This document shows, in pieces, positions 53,693 through 64,000 of a DNA stretch of 64,000 nucleotides; the stretch's first letter is position 1; every line of letters starts with the position of its first letter. The translations under genes were made by a program, and so were the position numbers. The stretch covers positions 41,944,045 through 42,008,044 of the forward strand of contig CM068592.1 of assembly GCA_035048485.1 (NCBI GenBank). The letters run 5' to 3'. The notes under the pieces are model-generated. The model was not told the DNA's origin and did no database searches. It worked only from the letters and a program-made list of their open reading frames with translations. The DNA comes from Pteria penguin (taxonomy: Eukaryota > Mollusca > Bivalvia > Pterioida > Pteriidae).

Positions 53693-56600
53693 TTATACAT
53701 TATGTTCATAAGCGACTGTCAGAACGAAGTGAAACCCCAGATCAACCAACCACATATACATTATGTTCACAAGCCACTGTCAGAACGAAATGAAACCCCA
53801 AATCAATCAACCATTTGTACATTATATTCACAAGCCACTGTCAGAACGAAGTGAAACCCCAAATCAACCAACCACTTATACATTATGTTCACAAGCGACT
53901 GTCAGAACGAAGTGAAACCCCAAATCAACCAAACACTTATACAAAATGTTCACAAGCGACTGTCAGAACGAAGTGAAACCCCAAATCAACCAAACACTTA
54001 TACAAAATGTTCACAAGCGACTGTCAGAACGAATTGAAACCCCAAATCAACCAACCATTTATACATTATGTTCACAAGCGACTGTCAGAACAAAGTGAAA
54101 CCCCAAATCAACCAACCACTTATACATTATGTTCACAAGCGACTGTCAGAACGAAGTGAAACCCCAAATCAACCAACCACTTATACATTATGTTCACAAG
54201 CGACTGTCAGAACAAAGTGAAACCCCAAATCAACCAACCACTTATACATTATGTTCACAAGCGACTGTCAGAACGAAGTGAAACCCCAAATCAACCAACC
54301 ACTTATACATTATGTTCACAAGCGACTGTCAGAACGAAGTGAAACCCCCAAATCAACCAACCACTTATACATTATTTTGACAAGCGACTGTCGGAACGAA
54401 TTGAAACCCCAAACCAACCAACCATTTATACATCATGTTCACAAGCGATTGTCAGGACAAAGTGAAACCCCAAATCAACCAACCACTTATACATTATTTT
54501 CACAAGCGACTGTCAGAACGAAGTGAAACCCCAAATCAACCAAACACTTATACAAAATGTTCACAAGCGACTGTCAGAACGAATCGAAACCCCAAATCAA
54601 CCAAAAACTTACACATTATGTTCACAAGCGACTGTCAGAACGAAGTGAAACCCCAAATCAACCAAACACTTATACAAAATGTTCACAAGCGACTGTCAGA
54701 ACGAATTGAAACCCCAAATCAACCAACCATTTATACATTATGTTCACAAGCGACTGTCAGAACGAAGTGAAACCCCAAATCAACCAAACACTTATACATT
54801 ATGTTCACAAGCGACTGTCAGAACGAATTGAAACCCCAAATCAACCAACCATTTATACATTATGTTCACAAGCGACTGTCAGAACGAAGTGAAACCCCAA
54901 ATCCACCAACCACTTATACATTATGTTCACAAGCGACTGTCAGAACGAAGTGAAACCCCAAATCAACCAACCACTTATACAAAATGTTCTCAAGCGACTG
55001 TCAGAACGAATTGAAACCCCAAATCAACCAACCATTTATACATTATGTTCACAAGCGACTGTCAGGACAAAGTGAAACCCCAAATCCACCAACCACTTAT
55101 ACATTATGTTCACAAGCGACTGTCAGAACGAAGTGAAACCCCAAATCAACCAACCACTTATACATTATGTTCACAAGCGACTGTCAGAACAAAGTGAAAC
55201 CCCAAATCAACCAACCACTTATACATTATGTTCACAAGCGACTGTCAGAACGAAGTGAAACCCCAAATCAACCAACCACTTATACATTATGTTCACAAGC
55301 GACTGTCAGAACGAAGTGAAACCCCCAAATCAACCAACCACTTATACATTATTTTGACAAGCGACTGTCGGAACGAATTGAAACCCCAAACCAACCAACC
55401 ATTTATACATCATGTTCACAAGCGATTGTCAGGACAAAGTGAAACCCCAAATCAACCAACCACTTATACATTATTTTCACAAGCGACTGTCAGAACGAAG
55501 TGAAACCCCAAATCAACCAAACACTTATACAAAATGTTCACAAGCGACTGTCAGAACGAATCGAAACCCCAAATCAACCAAAAACTTACACATTATGTTC
55601 ACAAGCGACTGTCAGAACGAAGTGAAACCCCAAATCAACCAAACACTTATACAAAATGTTCACAAGCGACTGTCAGAACGAATTGAAACCCCAAATCAAC
55701 CAACCATTTATACATTATGTTCACAAGCGACTGTCAGAACGAAGTGAAACCCCAAATCAACCAAACACTTATACATTATGTTCACAAGCGACTGTCAGAA
55801 CGAATTGAAACCCCAAATCAACCAACCATTTATACATTATGTTCACAAGCGACTGTCAGAACGAAGTGAAACCCCAAATCCACCAACCACTTATACATTA
55901 TGTTCACAAGCGACTGTCAGAACGAAGTGAAACCCCAAATCAACCAAACACTTATACAAAATGTTCACAAGCGACTGTCAGAACGAATTGAAACCCCAAA
56001 TAGACCAATCACTTATACATTATGTTCACAAGCGACTGTCAGAACGAAGTGAAACCCCAAATCCACCAACCACTTATACATTATGTTCACAAGCGACTGT
56101 CAGAACGAAGTGAAACCCCAAATCAACCAAACACTTATACATTATGTTCACAAGCGACTGTCAGAACGAAGTGAAACCCCAAATCAACCAAACACTTATA
56201 CAAAATGTTCACAAGCGACTGTCAGAACGAAGTGAAACCCCAAATCAACCAACCACTTATACATTATGTTCACAAGCGACTGTCAGAACGAAGTGAAACC
56301 CCAAATCAACCAACCACTTATACATTATGTTCACAAGCGACTGTCAGAACGAAGTGAAACCACAAATCAACCAAACACTCATACATTATGTTCACAAGCG
56401 ACTGTCAGAACGAAGTGAAACCCCAAATCAACCAACCACTTATACATTATGTTCACAAGCGACTGTCAGAACGAATTGAAACCCCAAATCAACCAAACAC
56501 TTATACATTATGTTCACAAGCGACTGTCAGAACGAATTGAAACCCCAAATCAACCAAACACTTATACATTATGTTCACAAGCGACTGTCAGAACGAAGTG

Positions 56601-59600
56601 AAACCCCAAATCAACCAACCACTTATACAAAATGTTCACAAGCGACTGTCAGAACGAAGTGAAACCCCAAATCAACCAAACACTTATACATTATGTTCAC
56701 AAGCGACTGTCAGAACGAAGTGAAACCCCAAATCAACCAAACACTTATACATTATTTTGACAAGCGACTGTCGGAACGAATTGAAACCCCAAATCAACCA
56801 ACCATTTATACATTATGTTCACAAGCGACTGTCAGAACAAAGTGAAACCCCAAATCAACCAACCACTTATACATTATGTTCATAAGCGACTGTCAGGACA
56901 AAGTGAAACCCCAAATCAACCAACCACTTATACATTATGTTCACAAGCGACTGTCAGAACGAAGTGAAACCCCAAATCAACCAAACACTTATACAAAATG
57001 TTCACAAGCGACTGTCAGAACGAAGTGAAACCCCAAATCAACCAAACACTTATACAAAATGTTCACAAGCGACTGTCAGAACGAATTGAAACCCCAAATC
57101 AACCAACCATTTATACATTATGTTCACAAGCGACTGTCAGAACAAAGTGAAACCCCAAATCAACCAACCACTTATACATTATGTTCACAAGCGACTGTCA
57201 GAACGAAGTGAAACCCCAAATCAACCAACCACTTATACATTATGTTCACAAGCGACTGTCAGAACAAAGTGAAACCCCAAATCAACCAACCACTTATACA
57301 TTATGTTCACAAGCGACTGTCAGAACGAAGTGAAACCCCAAATCAACCAACCACTTATACATTATGTTCACAAGCGACTGTCAGAACGAAGTGAAACCCC
57401 CAAATCAACCAACCACTTATACATTATTTTGACAAGCGACTGTCAGAACGAATTGAAACCCCAAACCAACCAACCATTTATACATCATGTTCACAAGCGA
57501 CTGTCAGGAGAAAGTGAAACCCCAAATCAACCAACCACTTATACATTATTTTCACAAGCGACTGTCAGAACGAAGTGAAACCCCAAATCAACCAAACACT
57601 TATACAAAATGTTCACAAGCGACTATCAGAACGAATCGAAACCCCAAATCAACCAAAAACTTACACATTATGTTCACAAGCGACTGTCAGAACGAAGTGA
57701 AACCCCAAATCAACCAAACACTTATACAAAATGTTCACAAGCGACTGTCAGAACGAATTGAAACCCCAAATCAACCAACCATTTATACATTATGTTCACA
57801 AGCGACTGTCAGAACGAAGTGAAACCCCAAATCAACCAAACACTTATACATTATGTTCACAAGCGACTGTCAGAACGAATTGAAACCCCAAATCAACCAA
57901 CCATTTATACATTATGTTCACAAGCGACTGTCAGAACGAAGTGAAACCCCAAATCCACCAACCACTTATACATTATGTTCACAAGCGACTGTCAGAACGA
58001 AGTGAAACCCCAAATCAACCAAACACTTATACAAAATGTTCACAAGCGACTGTCAGAACGAATTGAAACCCCAAATAGACCAATCACTTATACATTATGT
58101 TCACAAGCGACTGTCAGAACGAAGTGAAACCCCAAATCCACCAACCACTTATACATTATGTTCACAAGCGACTGTCAGAACGAAGTGAAACCCCAAATCA
58201 ACAAACACCTTATACATAATGTTCACAAGCGACTGTCAGAACGAAGTGAAACCCCAAATCAACCAAACACTTATACAAAATGTTCACAAGCGACTGTCAG
58301 AACGAAGTGAAACCCCAAATCCACCAACCACTTATACATTATGTTCACAAGCGACTGTCAGAACGAAGTGAAACCCCAAATCAACCAACCACTTATACAT
58401 TATGTTCACAAGCGACTGTCAGAACGAAGTGAAACCACAAATCAACCAAACACTCATACATTATGTTCACAAGCGACTGTCAGAACGAAGTGAAACCCCA
58501 AATCAACCAACCACTTATACATTATGTTCACAAGCGACTGTCAGAACGAATTGAAACCCCAAATCAACCAAACACTTATACATTATGTTCACAAGCGACT
58601 GTCAGAACGAATTGAAACCCCAAATCAACCAAACACTTATACATTATGTTCACAAGCGACTGTCAGAACGAAGTGAAACCCCAAATCAACCAACCACTTA
58701 TACAAAATGTTCACAAGCGACTGTCAGAACGAAGTGAAACCCCAAATCAACCAAACACTTATACATTATGTTCACAAGCGACTGTCAGAACGAAGTGAAA
58801 CCACAAATCAACCAAACACTTATACATTATGTTCACAAGCGACTGTCAGAACGAAGTGAAACCCCAAATCAACCAACCATTTATACATTATGTTCACAAG
58901 CGACTGTCAGAACGAAGTGAAACCCCAAATCAACCAAACACTTATACATTATGTTCACAAGCGACTGTCAGAACGAAGTGAAACCCCAAATCTACCAACC
59001 ACTTATACATTATGTTCACAAGCGACTGTCAGAACGAAGTGAAACCCCAAATCAACCAACCACTTATACATTATGTTCACAAGCGACTGTCAGAACGAAT
59101 TGAAACCCCAAATCAACCAAACACTTATACATTATGTTCACAAGCGACTGTCAGAACGAATTGAAACCCCAAATCAACCAAACACTTATACATTATGTTC
59201 ACAAGCGACTGTCAGAACGAAGTGAAACCCCAAATCAACCAACCACTTATACATTATGTTCACAAGCGACTGTCAGAACGAAGTGAAACCCCAAATCAAC
59301 CAAACACTTATACATTATGTTCACAAGCGACTGTCAGAACGAAGTGAAACCCCAAATCAACCAAACACTTATACATTATGTTCACAAGCGACTGTCAGAA
59401 CGAAGTGAAACCCCAAATCAACCAACCACTTATACATTATGTTCACAAGCGACTGTCAGAACGAAGTTAAACCCCATATCAACAAACCACTTATACATTA
59501 TGTTCACAAGCGACTGTCAGAACGAAGTGAAACCCCAAATCAACCAACCATTTATACATTATGTTCACAAGCGACTGTCAGAACGAAGTGAAACCCCAAA

Positions 59601-59800
59601 TCAACCAACCACTTATACATTATGTTCACAAGCGACTGTCAGAACGAAGTTAAACCCCATATCAACAAACCACTTATACATTATGTTCACAAGCGACTGT
59701 CAGAACGAAGTGAAACCCCAAATCAACCAACCATTTATACATTATGTTCACAAGCGACTGTCAGAACGAAGTGAAACCCCAAATCAACCAAACACTTAAA
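53693..59800. repeat. 61-bp satellite-like array, about 100 units, with higher-order structure
   Basis: Unit contains CTTATACATTATGTTCACAA, GCGACTGTCAGAACGAAGTG and AAACCCCAAATCAACCAACC A. Variants (GAATTG, ACAAAGTG, TACAAAATG, CCACCAACC) mark units; an extra C at about 54348, 55325 and 57400 tags three copies of one block, offset 977 and 2075 bp (16 and 34 units plus one base). The last units include a 183-bp duplication (GAAGTTAAACCCCATATC at about 59463 and 59646). Short open frames of three units are artefacts of a 61-bp period. Confidence 0.97.
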
Positions 59801-60450
59801 AAGTCTTTTTGATAAACGACGACAGAAATGAGAATGGACGAGTTTATGGCATTCCAAGAGCGAATTAGGTAACATAACACCGCCTGTAAGAAGAAATTCG
59901 GGCTTTATTGACATCGTTGTGTGATCCATCGTTAATGTAAACATCAGTTATGGTCAGTCTACGACCAGTTCAATATTCTCCGCATCTCGCTTAGATTTAT
60001 AATCCCACATCTAAGGAAAAGGGCCATTGCAAGCAACAGATTGCTTTCTATTCAGAAGATATTAAGCGGCAACGCGTTTCTCCTTCTCTAGGATTCATTT
60101 AAATCACTATGATAGATTAATCAAGGCGATTTTATTACATACGAAGAAAGCTTGCTGCGCAGATTATGTAACTAGGACCTTTTAATGGCGAACAATATGT
60201 CAAGCGAATGTTAGAACGTGTTTATCAAGTGAACGATCGAGGTCTAATCCACAGAGACTGCCTATATATGGGAAAAAGCCCAAACTACAACAATAATAAC
60301 AACAAGGAGCCAATGCTTCACATGTCAAAAAGGTTCCTTGGTACGAAAGTTCTAACCGTTCGCAGATTTGAAAGACCAATAGTTCAAAGGTCAAGTAAAC
60401 CAATGGTCCAGTGATTATTTTACTCAGCACGTTAAAATCAAATACATGTA
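59801..60450. other. Unique sequence between the 61-bp array and mariner relic
   Basis: No exon or repeat can be supported. Short (CAATAA)n-like stretch near 60289. Confidence 0.5.
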
Positions 60451-60632
60451 TACGAGGTATGATCAAAAAGTGCTCGGCTTGATACAGTTTGATACAATAA
60501 ATAAGTTTAAAACCCCAATCAAACCATTATTCAGTCATATTGGACGTTTTTGGTACAGTAGAGAGAGTAGTATTTCAAAGTTTTTGGATTATACACGCTG
60601 TTAAAAGTTGAAGGGTTGGTCAAACCGCCAAA

Positions 60633-60925
60633 ATGGAGAAAAAAGCTAGATCGCTGATTAAATATCTATGTAAGAAGGGGGTGACTCCAAGGGAGATTCA
60701 TGAGGACTCCTTCTTATAGTATTGTGGGCTACTGAATTTAGAAGGGCAGGGAGAGCACTGAAGACGATGAACGGTCTAGACGTTCCAAGGAGGTTACCAC
60801 ACATGAATATTGATATTTTGCACACTATTGTCATGTGTGACAGAATCCTCGAAGTCGAAACCTCCAAGATATAGCCAGAAATGATGGCATAAGTTATAGG
60901 GTTGTTAAATCAATTTTAACCGACA
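60633..60925 (+). pseudogene. Mariner transposase N-terminal remnant
   Basis: Starts MEKKARSLIKYL and reads in a helix-turn-helix-like manner (KKGVTPREIHED) before shifting frame. Later pieces (TEDDERSRRSKEVTT, then a segment around HTIVMCDRILEVE) match the general layout of mariner N-terminal DNA-binding and linker regions, but stops at several points show decay. Confidence 0.6.
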
Positions 60926-61213
60926 TTTTGTGCGTGTTTAAGGTCTTGGATAGATGGGTGCCTATGTTGGTTTTTTTTTTTGCATCTTTTTGGCTTGCTA
61001 TAGCCTTTGAGGATGATCCCGAGGACTTTATGAGTCGATAAAACTTGGGTTCACCATTCTGATCCTGGACCTATGATATAATGCATGCGGTGGATTCACC
61101 CTGGCTCACCCCTTCTAAAATTTCAAGAGAGTTTCTTCAGCTGGGAAAGTCAAAACCTCTATCTTTTGGGACTAACAGGAATTACCATAATACTGTGTCA
61201 GGAGATTGTGTGA

Positions 61214-61462
61214 ATGAGGAGAGGAAAGTTACCCAGAAGCATTCTGCTCTTGCAGGATAATGCACCCGCTCACACTTCCCAAATTACAATGACGGCTGCG
61301 ACAGAATGCAGCTTCGAAGCTCTTCCTTATCCCCTATATTCTCCAGATTTAGCCCCATCTGACTTCTATCTGTTCCCAAAACAAAAAACTCGCCTATCAA
61401 GTAAGAATTGTGGAATCAACGAGGGCGTCATGGACGCTGTACAAGAGTACTTCGGGAATTAG
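61214..61462 (+). pseudogene. Mariner transposase C-terminal fragment
   Basis: An open 82-codon remnant carries LLQDNAPAHTS and YSPDLAPSDFYLFPK. Exactly 34 residues separate the two aspartates (QDN and SDF), the DD34D spacing of mariner catalytic domains. The upstream part, with the first catalytic Asp, is interrupted by multiple stops and shifts, so the copy cannot make an active enzyme. Confidence 0.85.
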
Positions 61463-61673
61463 AATGATGCATTCAATGGAACAGAGATGGAGAAATTGCA
61501 TTGAGAGAAAGGGAGATTGTATTGACAGGTAATGACAATTTTTACAATCCTGGGTACATGCGACCAGAATGTTTTGACCATACCTCGTAGGATACGAGGA
61601 AAAAGATCTCGTGTACCCTTTATAACAAAGGAAGTGATCAGTTTCTTTCTTGTTGTTAGTAAAACAGAGGAAA

Positions 61674-61674
<1 letters not shown>

Positions 61675-61707
<33 letters not shown>
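61675..61707. repeat. (TTA)n microsatellite
   Basis: About 11 perfect triplets just outside the mariner relic. Confidence 0.95.
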
Positions 61708-61708
<1 letters not shown>

Positions 61709-61845
61709 GGTACCTTGCACATCTCTTGTTTCCAGGGGTCCGTGATTGCTAAGCAATTGGCATGATATTCCTAACACAGAGATGTGAATCTCCATGACAA
61801 CGTAGAAAATAATTCATTTCTTTCTTGCCGCCAACCATCGCGGCC

Positions 61846-61990
61846 CCTTGCTGCATTTCATTCCATCAGGCCCCTTGTCGTATTTCATGCCATCGAAGCC
61901 CTTGTCGCATTTCTTGTTTGTCGGGGTCCATGAATGTCTACCATGGCGTTCTTTTGTGATATTGCATCAGTGACCTCGGTATGTAATTCA
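61846..61990 (+). repeat. 28-bp triplet plus dispersed repeat fragment
   Basis: Three copies of a CCCCTTGTCGTATTTCATGC CATC-like unit (61846-61915), then GTCGGGGTCCATGAATGTCT ACC, GCATCAGTGACCTCGGTATG T, the same part order as at 43850-43925. Confidence 0.5.
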
Positions 61991-63134
61991 TGCTATAGTT
62001 GTCAAAGATTTAAATAGTATAAAAATCATCTGTGTAAGGTTCTGGTAGCTTAATTTCTTTGGGCTTTCTGTCAGTAAGTCACTTGCACGCTCAGCAAAGT
62101 ACATCAAAAAGGCATGATGAATTCCTGTTTAAATCTTATTATATAGATCGGTAAGCATCATGTAAAAATGGCAGAGTGCCTTTTTCGGCATTTTTTTCAG
62201 GAAAGTTAACAAAATGGGGTTAAAAGTTTAAATTGCCTCATAAACTTTTCTACTTTCACTTTCTATTTTCCATTTGCTAGGGGATGTGCTGAGTATGTAC
62301 ATACATTTCACCAGGACCTCAAAGTGCGCGTTATGACATTTCTAATAGTGTGTAGGGTTTTGTATAATATAATGATTTCTCATCGCGCTACTGTCACTAT
62401 GTTCTGGAGCTACACTTTCCTTTGGGGATGATAAAATTTAAGGCTGTTGCAACTTAATGTCTGATATAAGGAATCTTAGTGGGGGTACTTGAGACATGCA
62501 TGTTTCACAAACACATCTTGTAGTGCTTTACGTTGATCAAGGGATAATGATTTCATTCTTTTATTATTTGTTTCTTAATTCTAACACCAAAGTAGTCTCC
62601 GGACTATTCCATCTTCGGGATACTTGCTAGTGGAAAATGGTGTCAATCGTCTTTAATATCTTAAGCCCCAGACAAATAAATCATCACACGCATAAGTGTT
62701 ATTCCAGGGTGTTATATCTGTTGTTCTGATTGATATTTATTCGAGGATTTATCTCTCTGATGACGTTACCCTTTGACTTCCTTCTTACCATATCTGTATA
62801 GATTTCCAGTCAGATCTGACAAGTAGTGAAATGGAATGTACGACGGAATGTTCGATTTCAATCCCACAATGCTATGGTCGATTCGAACAAGAAGGCATAT
62901 TATGACACTCATGAATTGATCGAGTTCTGATGTCGATGTGAAATCGACACTTCCAGATGATGAATAGTGTTCACGGACACATGACATCACAGTCGACCTG
63001 ACTCGTGCTGTCACTATGAGCAGTCTTACCCTTCAAGTTACAGCATTTTGTCAATAATGTCGAGGCGCGCAGACTCACTGTTACCCACATATGCATTCCC
63101 TAGTGCTATTACCTAAATTTGTGTGTCCAGTGTT
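61991..63134. other. Unique sequence before the 21-bp array; possible minus-strand exon
   Basis: On the minus strand about 62770-63014 stays open for 82 codons with a good donor (ATG|GTAAGA near 62780) and an acceptor-like CGAGTCAG. Codon content looks exon-like, but no partner is visible. The rest is featureless. Confidence 0.25.
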
Positions 63135-63872
63135 CCCGTTAGTGCATGTGCTGTCTTAGTCAGTGCAGGTGCTGTCTTAGTCAATGCATGTGTTGTCTTA
63201 GTCAGTGCAGGTGTTGTTTCAGTGCAGGCGTTGTCCTAAACATTGTAGGTGTTGTCTCAGTCAGTGCAGGTGCTGTATTAGTCAGTACAAGTGCTGTCTT
63301 AGTCAGTACAGGTGCTGTCTTAGACAGAGCAGGTGTTGTCTTAGTCAGTGCTGGTGCTGTCTTATTCAGTGCAGGTGCTGTCTTAGTCAGTGCTGGTGCT
63401 GTCTTAATCAGTACAGGCGCTGTCTTAGAGCGGGTGCTGTCTTAGCCAGTGCAGGTGCTGTATTAGTCAGTGCTGGTGCTGTCTTAATCAGTACAGGTGC
63501 TGTCTTAGTCAGTGCAGGTGCTGTCTTAATCAGTGAAGGTGCTGTCTTAGTCAGTGCTGGAGCTGTATTAGTCAGTACAGGTGCTGTTTTAGAGCAGGTG
63601 CTTTCTTAGTCAGTGCAGGTGCTGTATTAGTCAGTACAGGTGCTCTCTTAGAGCAGGTGCTGTCTTAGTCAGTGCAGGTGCCTTCTTAGTCAGTGCTGGT
63701 GCTGTCTTAATCAGTACAGGTGCTGTCTTAGAGCAGGTGCTGTCTTAGTCAGTGCAGGTGCTGTATTAGTCAGTACAGGTGCTGTCTTAGAGCAGGTGCT
63801 GTCTTAGTCAGTATAGGTGTTGTCTTAATCAGTACAGGTGTTTTCTTAATCAGTGAAGGTGCTGTCTTAATA
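63135..63872. repeat. 21-bp tandem repeat, about 35 units
   Basis: Unit GTCTTAGTCAGTGCAGGTGC T; 7 codons per unit, giving Cys/Leu- or Val/Ser/Ala-rich spurious frames. Units of the form GTCTTAGAGCAGGTGCT are shorter and recur, showing multi-unit duplication. Confidence 0.95.
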
Positions 63873-64000
63873 GTAATATCTAATAGTCATCTCTGAATGC
63901 AAATTTCTTCATAGACTAAAGCTCATCAGTTAATGCCAATTCAGTTTATATTTGTGTCAACAATGATACCTCTTTCAAGTTACCTTAATGTATTACTGAG

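Larger units (their letters stand above)
60453..61587 (+). mobile_element. Decayed mariner (DD34D) transposon with both inverted repeats
   Basis: Ends are inverted repeats: CGAGGTATGATCAAAA at 60453 and its complement (one mismatch in the first 16) ending at 61587, each next to TA (60451-60452 and 61588-61589), the usual mariner target duplication. Length 1135 bp is slightly short for the family. Inside, transposase pieces in the same orientation are readable but broken by stops and shifts: an N-terminal piece from 60633 and a C-terminal piece at 61214-61462. Confidence 0.85.

Noticed and set aside
53700..59800. Evenly spaced repeats resembling a CRISPR array
   Set aside because: There are no unique spacers (the whole 61-bp unit repeats), no cas genes, and the context is eukaryotic.
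63146..63609. Cys-rich secreted repeat protein
   Set aside because: Produced by the 21-bp repeat (7 codons); two frames give different peptides and both are broken by the short units.

Overview
The window looks like non-model animal nuclear DNA, most likely from a bivalve mollusc (scallop-like). It is AT-rich, with long introns bounded by GT..AG, tRNA-derived SINEs carrying target-site duplications, a decayed mariner transposon, several MITE-like elements, and about 19 kb (roughly 29 %, summed by hand) of minisatellite arrays. Bivalve is inferred from dispersed repeats recalled as common in bivalve genomes; no search was run. Nothing bacterial (operons, CRISPR, integrons) is present.

One complete protein-coding gene can be reconstructed with good support: six + strand exons from 9068 to 25527 join without frame error into about 494 residues. 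The product has an N-terminal signal, a Ser/Thr-rich mucin-like stalk, a 14-cysteine region, a second Ser/Thr/Pro stalk, one membrane helix and a 20-residue tail containing GYKPL. No family is recognised. Its 9.6-kb first intron holds four tandem arrays and a 3.1-kb terminal-inverted-repeat transposon. A second gene is represented by a 63-codon first exon at 40770-40958 (membrane helix plus basic coiled coil) with a tentative second exon at 46730. Just upstream of it lies a broken reading frame of unknown family (40368-40749). A further broken frame on the minus strand (32200-32560) and a mariner relic (60453-61587) are of mobile origin or probably so.

Layout: 1-9 kb, AT-rich with dispersed repeats, one SINE and a 48-bp array; 9-26 kb, the membrane-protein gene; 26-33 kb, SINEs, a 57-bp array (28.2-30.2) and a poly-C MITE; 33.7-36.8, a 25-bp array of about 124 units; 37-48 kb, the second gene fragment with 17-, 52- and 23-bp arrays in and around it; 47-53 kb, two copies of a 221-bp MITE, a long perfect palindrome and a 28-bp array; 53.7-59.8, a 61-bp satellite-like array with higher-order structure, apparently born from a SINE tail; 60-64 kb, the mariner relic and a 21-bp array.

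I found no convincing new biochemical system. The most interesting signals are structural: arrays seeded by mobile-element ends, an array whose unit is a near-perfect 3' splice site repeated about 124 times, and an intronic array repeating a near-consensus 5' splice site about 21 times.
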